In this document: positions 15,001 through 30,000 of the stretch, in pieces
How positions within the stretch are numbered: position 1 is the stretch's first letter
How the letters are laid out: each line of letters starts with the position of its first letter
Origin: Piscicola geometra
Lineage: Eukaryota; Annelida; Clitellata; Hirudinida; Piscicolidae
Reading direction: 5' to 3'
DNA length: 64,000 nucleotides
Assembly: GCA_943735955.1 (NCBI GenBank)
Contig: OX030955.1
Location: 12,737,383-12,801,382 of the forward strand
Translations under genes and position numbers: made by a program
Notes under the pieces: generated by a model
Told to the model about the DNA's origin: nothing
The model's input: only the letters and a program-made list of their open reading frames with translations
The model's database searches: none

Positions 15001-18000
15001 CCTGCATCGACAACAGTGCCGACTACTGCATCGACAACAGTGCCGACCACTGCATCGAAAACAGTGCCGACTATTGCATCAACTACAGTGCCGACTACTG
15101 CATCAACAACAGTGCCGACTACTGCATCGACAACAATGCCTACTACTGCATCAACTACAGTGCCAATTACTACATCGACAACAGTGCCGACTACTGCATC
15201 GACAACAGTGCCGACTACCTCATCGACAACAGTGCCGACTACTGCATCGACAACAAAGCCGACTACTGCATCGACAACAGTGCCGACTACTGCATCGACA
15301 ACAGTGCTGACTACTGCATCAACAACAGTGCCGACTACTGCATCAACAACAGTGCCGACTACTGCATCAACAACAGTGCCGACAACTGCATCGACAACAA
15401 TGCCGACTTCTGCATCGACAACAGTGCCGACTACTGCATCAACAACAGTGCCGACTACTGCATCGACAACAGTGCCGACTATTGCATCAACTACAGTGCC
15501 GACTACTGCATCAACAACAGTGCCGACTACTGCATCGACAACAGTGCCGACTATTGCATCAACTATAGTACCGACTACTGCATTAACAACAGTGCCGACT
15601 TCTGCATCAACAACAGTGCCGACTACTGCATCAACAACAGTGCCGACTACTGCATCGACAACAGTGCCGACTACTGCATCGACAACAGTGCCGACTATTG
15701 CATCAACTATAGTGCCGACTCTTGCATCGACAACAGTGCTGACTACTGCATCAACAACAGTGTCGACTATTGCATCAACAACAGTGCCGAGTATTGCATC
15801 AACAACAGTGCTGACAACTGCTTCAACAACAGTGCCGACTACTGCATCGACAACAGTGCCGACCACTGCATCGACAACAGTGCCGACTACTGCATCAACA
15901 GCAGTGACGACTACTGCATCAACAACAGTGCCGACAACTGCATCGACAACAGTGCCGACTTCTGCATCGACAACAGTGCCGACTACTGCATCAACAACAG
16001 TGCCGACTACTGCATCGACAACAGTGCCGACTATTGCATCAACTACAGTGCTGACTACTGCATCAACAACAGTGCCGACTACTGCATCGACAACAGTGCC
16101 GACTTTTGCATCAACTACAGTGCCGACTCCTGCATCGACAACAGTGCTGACTACTGCATCAACAACAATGTCGACTATTGCATCAACAACAGTGCCGACA
16201 ACTGCTTCAACAACAGTGCCGACTACTGCATCGACAACAGTGCCGACCACTGCATCGACAACAGTGCCGACTACTGCATCAACACCAGTGACGACTACTG
16301 CATCGACAACAGTGACGACTACTGCATCGACAACAGTGCCGACTACTGCATCAACAACAGTGCCGACTACTGCATTAACAACACTGCCGACAACTGCATC
16401 GACAACAGTGCCGACTTCTGCATCGATAACAGTGCCGACTACTGCATCAACAACAGTGCCGACTACTGCATCGACAACAGTGCCGACTATTGCATCAACT
16501 ACAGTGCCGACTACTGCATCAACAACAGTGCCGACAACTGCATCGACAACAATGCCGACTTCTGCATCGACAACAGTGCCGACTACTGCATCAACAACAG
16601 TGCCGACTACTGCATCGACAACAGTGCCGACTATTGCATCAACTACAGTGCCGACTACTGCATCAACAACAGTGCCGACTACTGCATCGACAACAGTGCC
16701 GACTATTGCATCAACTATAGTACCGACTACTGCATTAACAACAGTGCCGACTTCTGCATCGACAACAGTGCCGACTAATGCATCAACAACAGTGCCGACT
16801 ACTGCATCGACAACAGTGCCGACTACTGCATCGACAACAGTGCCGACTATTGCATCAACTACAGTGCCGACTCCTGCATCGACAACAGTGCTGACTACTG
16901 CATCAACAACAGTGTCGACTATTGCATCAACAACAGTGCCGAGTATTGCATCAACAACAGTGCCGACAACTGCTTCAACAACAGTGCCGACTACTGCATC
17001 GACAACAGTGCCGACCACTGCATCGACAACAGTGCCGACTACTGCATCAACAGCAGTGACGACTACTGCATCGACAACAGTGACGACTACTGCATCGACA
17101 ACAGTGCCAACTACTGCATCAACAACAGTGCCGACTACTGCATCAACAACAGTGCCGACAACTGCATCGACAACAGTGCCGACTTCTGCATCGACAACAG
17201 TGCCGACTACTGCATCAACAACAGTGCCGACTACTGCATTGACAACAGTGCCGACTATTGCATCAACTACAGTGCTGACTACTGCATCAACAACAGTGCC
17301 GACTACTGCATCGACAACAGTGCCGACTTTTGCATCAACTACAGTGCCGACTCCTGCATCGACAACAGTGCTGACTACTGCATCAACAACAGTGTCGACT
17401 ATTGCATCAACAACAGTGCCGAGTATTGCATCAACAACAGTGCTGACAACTGCTTCAACAACAGTGCCGACTACTGCATCGACAACAGTGCCGACCACTG
17501 CATCGACAACAGTGCCGACTACTGCATCAACAGCAGTGACGACTACTGCATCAACAACAGTGCCGACAACTGCATCGACAACAGTGCCGACTTCTGCATC
17601 GACAACAGTGCCGACTACTGCATCAACAACAGTGCCGACTACTGCATCGACAACAGTGCCGACTATTGCATCAACTACAGTGCTGACTACTGCATCAACA
17701 ACAGTGCCGACTACTGCATCGACAACAGTGCCGACTTTTGCATCAACTACAGTGCCGACTCCTGCATCGACAACAGTGCTGACTACTGCATCAACAACAA
17801 TGTCGACTATTGCATCAACAACAGTGCCGACAACTGCTTCAACAACAGTGCCGACTACTGCATCGACAACAGTGCCGACCACTGCATCGACAACAGTGCC
17901 GACTACTGCATCAACACCAGTGACGACTACTGCATCGACAACAGTGACGACTACTGCATCGACAACAGTGCCGACTACTGCATCAACAACAGTGCCGACT

Positions 18001-21000
18001 ACTGCATCAACAACAGTGCCGACAACTGCATCGACAACAGTGCCGACTTCTGCATCGATAACAGTGCCGACTACTGCATCAACAACAGTGCCGACTACTG
18101 CATCGACAACAGTGCCGACTATTGCATCAACTACAGTGCCGACTACTGCATCAACAACAGTGCCGACAACTGCATCGACAACAATGCCGACTTCTGCATC
18201 GACAACAGTGCCGACTACTGCATCAACAACAGTGCCGACTACTGCATCGACAACAGTGCCGACTATTGCATCAACTACAGTGCCGACTACTGCATCAACA
18301 ACAGTGCCGACTACTGCATCGACAACAGTGCCGACTATTGCATCAACTATAGTACCGACTACTGCATTAACAACAGTGCCGACTTCTGCATCGACAACAG
18401 TGCCGACTACTGCATCAACAACAGTGCCGACTACTGCATCGACAACAGTGCCGACTACTGCATCGACAACAGTGCCGACTATTGCATCAACTACAGTGCC
18501 GACTCCTGCATCGATAACAGTGCTGACTACTGCATCAACAACAGTGTCGACTATTGCATCAACAACAGTGCCGAGTATTGCATCAACAACAGTGCCGACA
18601 ACTGCTTCAACAACAGTGCCGACTACTGCATCGACAACAGTGCCGACCACTGCATCGACAACAGTGCCGACTACTGCATCAACAGCAGTGACGACTACTG
18701 CATCGACAACAGTGACGACTACTGCATCGACAACAGTGCCGACTACTGCATCAACAACAGTGTCGACTACTGCATCAACAACAGTGCCGACAACTGCATC
18801 AACAACAGTGCCGACTACTGCATTGACAACAGTGCCGACTATTGCATCAACTACAATGCTGACTACTGCATCAACAACAGTGCAGACTACTGCATCGACA
18901 ACAGTGCCGACTTTTGCATCAACAACAGTGCCGACAACTGCTTCAACAACAGTGCCGACTACTGCATCGACAACAGTGCCGACCACTGCATCGACAACAG
19001 TGCCGACTACTGCATCAACAGCAGTGACGACTACTGCATCGACAACAGTGACGACTACTGCATCGACAACAGTGCCGACTACTGCATCAACAACAGTGCC
19101 GACTACTGCATCAACAACAGTGCCGACAACTGCATCGACAACAGTGCCGACTTCTGCATCGATAACAGTGCCGACTACTGCATCAACAACAGTGCCGACT
19201 ACTGCATCGACAACAGTGCCGACTATTGCATCAACTACAGTGCCGACTACTGCATCAACTACAGTGCCGACTACTGCATCGACAACAGTGCCAACTATTG
19301 CATCAACTACAGTGCCGACTACTGCATCAACAACAGTGCCGACTACTGCATCGACAACAGTGCCGACTATTGCATCAACTACAGTGCCGACTACTGCATC
19401 AACAACAGTGCCGACTACTGCATCGATAACAATGCCTACTATTGCATCAACTACAGTGCCGACTACTGCATCGACAACAGTGCCGACTACTGCATCGACA
19501 ACAGTGCTGACTACTGCATCAACAACAGTGCCGACTACTGCATCAACAACAGTGCCGACTACTGCATCAACAACAGTGCCGACAACTGCATTGACAACAG
19601 TGCCGACTTCTGCATCGACAACAGTGCCGACTACTGCATCAACAACAGTGCCGACTACTGCATCGACAACAGTGCCGACTATTGCATCAACTACAGTGCC
19701 GACTACTGCATCAACAACAGTGCCGACTACTGCATCGACAACAGTGCCGACTATTGCATCAACTATAGTACCGACTACTGCATTAACAACAGTGCCGACT
19801 ACTGCATCGACAACAGTGCCGACTACTGCATCGACAACAGTGCCGACTATTGCATCAACTATAGTACCGACTACTGCATTAACAACAGTGCCGACTTCTG
19901 CATCGACAACAGTGCCGACTACTGCATCAACAACAGTGCCGACTACTGCATCGACAACAGTGCCGACTACTGCATCGACAACAGTGCCGACTATTGCATC
20001 AACTACAGTGCCGACTCCTGCATCGACAACAGTGCTGACTACTGCATCAACAACAGTGTCGACTATTGCATCAACAACAGTGCCGAGTATTGCATCAACA
20101 ACAGTGCCGACAACTGCTTCAACAACAGTGCCGACTACTGCATCGACAACAGTGCCGACCACTGCATCGACAACAGTGCCGACTACTGCATCAACAGCAG
20201 TGACGACTACTGCATCGACAACAGTGACGACTACTGCATCGACAACAGTGCCGACTACTGCATCAACAACAGTGCCGACTTCTGCATCGACAACAGTGCC
20301 GACTACTGCATCAACAACAGTGCCGACTACTGCATTGACAACAGTGCCGACTATTGCATCAACTACAGTGCTGACTACTGCATCAACAACAGTGCCGACT
20401 ACTGCATCGACAACAGTGCCGACTTTTGCATCAACTACAGTGCCGACTCCTGCATCGACAACAGTGCTGACTACTGCATCAACAACAGTGTCGACTATTG
20501 CATCAACAACAGTGCCGAGTATTGCATCAACAACAGTGCTGACAACTGCTTCAACAACAGTGCCGACTACTGCATCGACAACAGTGCCGACCACTGCATC
20601 GACAACAGTGCCGACTACTGCATCAACAGCAGTGACGACTACTGCATCAACAACAGTGCCGACAACTGCATCGACAACAGTGCCGACTTCTGCATCGACA
20701 ACAGTGCCGACTACTGCATCAACAACAGTGCCGACTACTGCATCGACAACAGTGCCGACTATTGCATCAACTACAGTGCTGACTACTGCATCAACAACAG
20801 TGCCGACTACTGCATCGACAACAGTGCCGACTTTTGCATCAACTACAGTGCCGACTCCTGCATCGACAACAGTGCTGACTACTGCATCAACAACAATGTC
20901 GACTATTGCATCAACAACAGTGCCGACAACTGCTTCAACAACAGTGCCGACTACTGCATCGACAACAGTGCCGACCACTGCATCGACAACAGTGCCGACT

Positions 21001-24000
21001 ACTGCATCAACACCAGTGACGACTACTGCATCGACAACAGTGACGACTACTGCATCGACAACAGTGCCGACTACTGCATCAACAACAGTGCCGACTACTG
21101 CATCAACAACAGTGCCGACAACTGCATCGACAACAGTGCCGACTACTGCATCAACAACAGTGCCGACTACTGCATCAACAACAGTGCCGACAACTGCATC
21201 GACAACAGTGCCGACTTCTGCATCGATAACAGTGCCGACTACTGCATCAACAACAGTGCCGACTACTGCATCGACAACAGTGCCGACTATTGCATCAACT
21301 ACAGTGCCGACTACTGCATCAACAACAGTGCCGACAACTGCATCGACAACAATGCCGACTTCTGCATCGACAACAGTGCCGACTACTGCATCAACAACAG
21401 TGCCGACTACTGCATCGACAACAGTGCCGACTATTGCATCAACTACAGTGCCGACTACTGCATCAACAACAGTGCCGACTACTGCATCGACAACAGTGCC
21501 GACTATTGCATCAACTATAGTACCGACTACTGCATTAACAACAGTGCCGACTTCTGCATCGACAACAGTGCCGACTACTGCATCAACAACAGTGCCGACT
21601 ACTGCATCGACAACAGTGCCGACTACTGCATCGACAACAGTGCCGACTATTGCATCAACTACAGTGCCGACTCCTGCATCGATAACAGTGCTGACTACTG
21701 CATCAACAACAGTGTCGACTATTGCATCAACAACAGTGCCGAGTATTGCATCAACAACAGTGCCGACAACTGCTTCAACAACAGTGCCGACTACTGCATC
21801 GACAACAGTGCCGACCACTGCATCGACAACAGTGCCGACTACTGCATCAACAGCAGTGACGACTACTGCATCGACAACAGTGACGACTACTGCATCGACA
21901 ACAGTGCCGACTACTGCATCAACAACAGTGTCGACTACTGCATCAACAACAGTGCCGACAACTGCATCGACAACAGTGCCGACTTCTGCATCGACAACAG
22001 TGCCGACTACTGCATCAACAACAGTGCCGACTACTGCATTGACAACAGTGCCGACTATTGCATCAACTACAATGCTGACTACTGCATCAACAACAGTGCA
22101 GACTACTGCATCGACAACAGTGCCGACTTTTGCATCAACAACAGTGCCGACAACTGCTTCAACAACAGTGCCGACTACTGCATCGACAACAGTGCCGACC
22201 ACTGCATCGACAACAGTGCCGACTACTGCATCAACAGCAGTGACGACTACTGCATCGACAACAGTGACGACTACTGCATCGACAACAGTGCCGACTACTG
22301 CATCAACAACAGTGCCGACTACTGCATCAACAACAGTGCCGACAACTGCATCGACAACAGTGCCGACTTCTGCATCGATAACAGTGCCGACTACTGCATC
22401 AACAACAGTGCCGACTACTGCATCGACAACAGTGCCGACTATTGCATCAACTACAGTGCCGACTACTGCATCAACTACAGTGCCGACTACTGCATCGACA
22501 ACAGTGCCAACTATTGCATCAACTACAGTGCCGACTACTGCATCAACAACAGTGCCGACTACTGCATCGAAAACATTGCCGACTATTGCATCAACTACAG
22601 TGCCGACTACTGCATCAACAACAGTGCCGACTACTGCATCGATAACAATGCCTACTATTGCATCAACTACAGTGCCGACTACTGCATCGACAACAGTGCC
22701 GACTACTGCATCGACAACAGTGCTGACTACTGCATCAACAACAGTGCCGACTACTGCATCAACAACAGTGCCGACTACTGCATCAACAACAGTGCCGACA
22801 ACTGCATTGACAACAGTGCCGACTTCTGCATCGACAACAGTGCCGACTACTGCATCAACAACAGTGCCGACTACTGCATCGACAACAGTGTCGACTATTG
22901 CATCAACTACAGTGCCGACTACTGCATCAACAACAGTGCCGACTACTGCATCGACAACAGTGCCGACTATTGCATCAACTATAGTACCGACTACTGCATT
23001 AACAACAGTGCCGACTACTGCATCGACAACAGTGCCGACTACTGCATCAACTACAGTGCCGACTCCTGCATCGACAACAGTGCCGACTACTGCAGCAACA
23101 ACAGTGTCGACTATTGCATCAACAACACTGCCGAGTATTGCATCAACAACAGTGCCGACTACTGCATCGACAACAGTGCCGACTATTGCATCAACTACAG
23201 TGCCGACTACTGCATCGACAACAGTGCCGACCACTGCATTAACAACAGTGCCGACTACTGCATCGACAACAGTACCGACTACTGCATCAACAACAAAGCC
23301 GACTACTGCATCGACAACAGTGCCGACTACTGCATCGACAACAGTGCCGACCACTGCATTAACAACAGTGCCGAGTACTGCATCAACTACAGTGCCAATT
23401 ACTACATCGACAACAGTGCCGACTACTGCATCGACAACAGTGCCGACTACTGCATCAACAACAGTGCCGACTACTGCATCGACAACAGTGCCGACCACTG
23501 CATTAACAACAGTGCCGACTACTGCATCGACAACAGTGCTGACTACAGCATCAACAACAGTGCCGACTACTGCATCGACAACATCGCCGACTACTGCATC
23601 AACAACAGTGCCGACTACTGCATTGACAACAGTGCCGACCACTGCATTAACAACAGTGCCGAATACTGCATCGACAACAGTGCTGACTACTGCATCAACA
23701 ACAGTACCGACTACTGCATCGACAACAGTGCCGACTACTGCATCGACAACAGTGCCGACCACTGCATTAACAACAGTGCCGACTACTGCATCGACAACAG
23801 TACCGACTACTGCATCAACAACAGTGCCGACTACTGCATCGACAACAGTGCCGACTACTGCATCAACAACAGTGCCGACTACTGCATCGACAACAGTGCC
23901 GACTACTGCATCAACAACAGTGCCGACTACTGCATCGACAACAGTGCCGACCACTGCATTAACAACAGTGCCGACTACTGCATCGACAACAGTGCCGACT

Positions 24001-27000
24001 ACAGCATCAACAACAGTTCCGACTACTGCATCGACAACAGTGTTGACTACTGCATCAACAACAGTGCCGACTACTGCATCGACAACAGTGCCGACCACTG
24101 CATTAACAACAGTGCCGACTACTGCATCAACAACAGTGCCGACTACTACATCAACAACAATGCCTCCTACTGCATCAACTACAGTGCCAATTACTACATC
24201 GACAACAGTGCCGACCACTGCATCGACAACAGTGCCGACTAGTGCATCAACAGCAGTGACGACTACTGCATCGACAACAGTGCCGACTACTGCATCAACA
24301 ACAGTGCCGATAACTGCATCAACAACAGTGCCGACTACTGCATCGACAACAGTGCCGACTATTGCATCAACAACAGTGCCGACAACTGCTTCAACAACAG
24401 TGCCGACTACTGCATCGACAACAGTGCCGACCACTGCATTAACAACAGTGCCGACTACTGCATCGACAACAGTACCGACTACTGCATCAACAACAGTGCC
24501 GACTACTGCATCGACAACAGTGCCGACTACTGCATCAACAACAGTGCCGACTACTGCATCGACAACAGTGCCGACCACTGCATTAACAACAGTGCCGACT
24601 ACTGCATCGACAACAGTGCCGACTACAGCATCAACAACAGTGCCGACTACTTCATCGACAACAGTGCCGACTACTGCATCAACAACAGTGCCGACTACTG
24701 CATCGACAACAGTGCCGACCACTGCATTAACAACAGTGCCGACTACTGCATCGACAACAGTGCCGACTACTGCATCAACAACAGTGCCGACTACTGCATC
24801 GACAACAGTGCCGACTACTGCATCGACAACAGTGCCGACCACTGCATTAACAACAGTGCCGACTACTGCCTCGACAACAGTACCGACTACTGCATCAACA
24901 ACAGTGCCGACTACTGCATCGACAACAGTGCCGACTACTGCATCAACAACAGTGCCGACTACTGCATCGACAACAGTGCCGACTACTGCATCAACAACAG
25001 TGCCGACTACTGCATCGACAACAGTGCCGACCACTGCATTAACAACAGTGCCGCCTACTGCATCGACAACAGTGCCGACTACAGCATCAACAACAGTGCC
25101 GACTACTGCATCGACAACAGTGCCGACTACTGCATCAACAACAGTGCCGACTACTGCATCGACAACAGTGCCGACCACTGCATTAACAACAGTGCCGACT
25201 ACTGCATCGACAACAGTGCCGACTACTGCATCGACAACAGTGCCAAATACAGCATCAACAACAGTGCCGACTACTACATCGACAACAGTGCCGACCACTG
25301 CATTGACAACAGTGCCGACCACTGCATTAACAACAGTGCCGACTACTGCATCGACAACAGTGCCGACTACAGCATCAACAACAGTGCCGACTACTGCATC
25401 GACAACAGTGCCGACCACTGCATTAACAACAGTGCCGACTACTGCATCGACAACAGTGCCGACTACAGCATCAACAACAGTGCCGACAACTGCATCAACA
25501 ACAGTGCCGACTACTGCATCGACAACAGTGCCGACTATTGCATCAACAACAGTGCCGACAACTGCTTCAACAACAGTGCCGACTACTGCATCGACAACAG
25601 TGCCGACCACTGCATTAACAACAGTGCCGACTACTGCATCGACAACAGTACCGACTACTGCATCAACAACAGTGCCGACTACTGCATCGACAACAGTGCC
25701 GACTACTGCATCAACAACAGTGCCGACTACTGCATCGACAACAGTGCCGACCACTGCATTAACAACAGTGCCGACTACTGCATCGACAACAGTGCCGACT
25801 ACAGCATCAACAACAGTGCCGACTACTTCATTGACAACAGTGCCGACTACTGCATCAACAACAGTGCCGACTACTGCATCGACAACAGTGCCGACCACTG
25901 CATTAACAACAGTGCCGACTACTGCATCGACAACAGTGCCGACTACTGCATCAACAACAGTGCCGACTACTGCATCGACAACAGTGCCGACTACTGCATC
26001 GACAACAGTGCCGACCACTGCATTAACAACAGTGCCGACTACTGCATCGACAACAGTACCGACTACTGCATCAACAACAGTGCCGACTACTGCATCGACA
26101 ACAGTGCCGACTACTGCATCAACAACAGTGCCGACTACTGCATCGACAACAGTGCCGACCACTGCATTAACAACAGTGCCGACTACTGCATCGACAACAG
26201 TGCCGACTACAGCATCAACAACAGTGCCGACTACTTCATCGACAACAGTGCCGACTACTGCATCAACAACATTGCCGACTACTGCATCGACAACAGTGCC
26301 GACCACTGCATTAACAACAGTGCCGACTACTGCATCGACAACAGTGCCGACTACTGCATCAACAACAGTGCCGACTACTGCATCGACAACAGTGCCGACT
26401 ACTGCATCGAAAACAGTGCCGACCACTGCATTAACAACAGTGCCGACTACTGCCTCGACAACAGTACCGACTACTGCATCAACAACAGTGCCGACTACTG
26501 CATCGACAACAGTGCCGACTACTGCATCAACAACAGTGCCGACTACTGCATCGACAACAGTGCCGACTACTGCATCAACAACAGTGCCGACTACTGCATC
26601 GACAACAGTGCCGACCACTGCATTAACAACAGTGCCGCCTACTGCATCGACAACAGTGCCGACTACTGCATCGACAACAGTGCCGACTACTGCATCAACA
26701 ACAGTGCCGACTACTGCATCGACAACAGTGCCGACCACTGCATTAACAACAGTGCCGACTACTGCATCGACAACAGTGCCGACTACAGCATCAACAACAG
26801 TGCCGACTACTTCATTGACAACAGTGCCGACTACTGCATCAACAACAGTGCCGACTACTGCATCGACAACAGTGCCGACCACTGCATTAACAACAGTGCC
26901 GACTACTGCATCGACAACAGTGCCGACTACTGCATCAACAACAGTGCCGACTACTGCATCGACAACAGTGCCGACTACTGCATCGACAACAGTGCCGACC

Positions 27001-30000
27001 ACTGCATTAACAACAGTGCCGACTACTGCATCGACAACAGTACCGACTACTGCATCAACAACAGTGCCGACTACTGCATCGACAACAGTGCCGACTACTG
27101 CATCAACAACAGTGCCGACTACTGCATCGACAACAGTGCCGACCACTGCATTAACAACAGTGCCGACTACTGCATCGACAACAGTGCCGACTACAGCATC
27201 AACAACAGTGCCGATTACTTCATCGACAACAGTGCCGACTACTGCATCAACAACAGTGCCGACTACTGCATCGACAACAGTGCCGACCACTGCATTAACA
27301 ACAGTGCCGACTACTGCATCGACAACAGTGCCGACTACTGCATCAACAACAGTGCCGACTACTGCATCGACAACAGTGCCGACTACTGCATCGACAACAG
27401 TGCCGACCACTGCATTAACAACAGTGCCGACTACTGCCTCGACAACAGTACCGACTACTGCATCAACAACAGTGCCGACTACTGCATCGACAACAGTGCC
27501 GACTACTGCATCAACAACAGTGCCGACTACTGCATCGACAACAGTGCCGACTACTGCATCAACAACAGTGCCGACTACTGCATCGACAACAGTGCCGACC
27601 ACTGCATTAACAACAGTGCCGCCTACTGCATCGACAACAGTGCCGACTACAGCATCAACAACAGTGCCGACTACTGCATCGACAACAGTGCCGAATACTG
27701 CATCAACAACAGTGCCGACTACTGCATCGACAACAGTGCCGACCACTGCATTAACAACAGTGCCGACTACTGCATCGACAACAGTGCCGACTACTGCATC
27801 GACAACAGTGCCAAATACAGCATCAACAACAGTGCCGACTACTACATCGACAACAGTGCCGACCACTGCATTGACAACAGTGCCGACCACTGCATTAACA
27901 ACAGTGCCGACTACTGCATCGACAACAGTGCCGACTACAGCATCAACAACAGTGCCGACTACTGCATCGACAACAGTGCCGACCACTGCATTAACAACAG
28001 TGCCGACTACTGCATCGACAACAGTGCCGACTACAGCATCAACAACAGTGCCGACAACTGCATCAACAACAGTGCCGACTACTGCATCGACAACAGTGCC
28101 GACTATTGCATCAACAACAGTGCCGACAACTGCTTCAACAACAGTGCCGACTACTGCATCGACAACAGTGCCGACCACTGCATTAACAACAGTGCCGACT
28201 ACTGCATCGACAACAGTACCGACTACTGCATCAACAACAGTGCCGACTACTGCATCGACAACAGTGCCGACTACTGCATCAACAACAGTGCCGACTACTG
28301 CATCGACAACAGTGCCGACCACTGCATTAACAACAGTGCCGACTACTGCATCGACAACAGTGCCGACTACAGCATCAACAACAGTGCCGACTACTTCATT
28401 GACAACAGTGCCGACTACTGCATCAACAACAGTGCCGACTACTGCATCGACAACAGTGCCGACCACTGCATTAACAACAGTGCCGACTACTGCATCGACA
28501 ACAGTGCCGACTACTGCATCAACAACAGTGCCGACTACTGCATCGACAACAGTGCCGACTACTGCATCGACAACAGTGCCGACCACTGCATTAACAACAG
28601 TGCCGACTACTGCCTCGACAACAGTACCGACTACTGCATCAACAACAGTGCCGACTACTGCATCGACAACAGTGCCGACTACAGCATCAACAACAGTGCC
28701 GACTACTTCATTGACAACAGTGCCGACTACTGCATCAACAACAGTGCCGACTACTGCATCGACAACAGTGCCGACCACTGCATTAACAACAGTGCCGACT
28801 ACTGCATCGACAACAGTGCCGACTACTGCATCAACAACAGTGCCGACTACTGCATCGACAACAGTGCCGACTACTGCATCGACAACAGTGCCGACCACTG
28901 CATTAACAACAGTGCCGACTACTGCCTCGACAACAGTACCGACTACTGCATCAACAACAGTGCCGACTACTGCATCGACAACAGTGCCGACTACTGCATC
29001 AACAACAGTGCCGACTACTGCATCGACAACAGTGCCGACTACTGCATCAACAACAGTGCCGACTACTGCATCGACAACAGTGCCGACTACAGCATCAACA
29101 ACAGTGCCGACTACTGCATCGACAACAGTGCCGACTACTGCATCAACAACAGTGCCGACTACTGCATCGACAACAGTGCCGACCACTGCATTAACAACAG
29201 TGCCGACTACTGCATCGACAACAGTGCCGACTACTGCATCGACAACAGTGCCAAATACAGCATCAAGAACAGTGCCGACTACTACATCGACAACAGTGCC
29301 GACCACTGCATCGACAACAGTGCCGAATACTGCATCAACAACAGTGCCGACTACTGCATCAAAAACAGTGCCGACTACTGCATCGACAACAATGCCTACT
29401 ACTGCATCAACTACAGTGCCAACTAGTACATCGACAACAGTGCCGACTACTGCATCGACAACAGTGCCGACTATTGCATCAACAACAGTGCCGAGTACTG
29501 CATCAACAACAGTGCCGACAACTGCTTCAACAGCAGTGACGACTACTGCATCGACAACAGTGCCGACTACTGCATCAACAACAGTGCCGACTATTGCATC
29601 AACTACAGTGCCAACTACTGCATCGACAACAGTGCCGACTACTGCATCGACAACACTGCTGACTACTGCATCAACAACAGTGCCGACTACTGCATCGACA
29701 ACAGTGCCGACTACTGCATCAACAACAGTGTTGACTACTGCATCGACAACAGTGCCGACCACTGCATCAACAACATTGCCGACTAGTGCATTAACAGCAG
29801 TGACGACTACTGCATCGACAACAGTGCCGACTACTGCATCAACAACAGTGCCGACTATTGCATCAAATACAGTGCCAACTACTGCATCGACAACAGTGCC
29901 GACTACTGCATCGACAACAGTGCTGACTACTGCATCAACAACAGTGCCGACTACTGCATCAACAACAGTGCCGACTACTGCATCAACAACAGTGCCGACT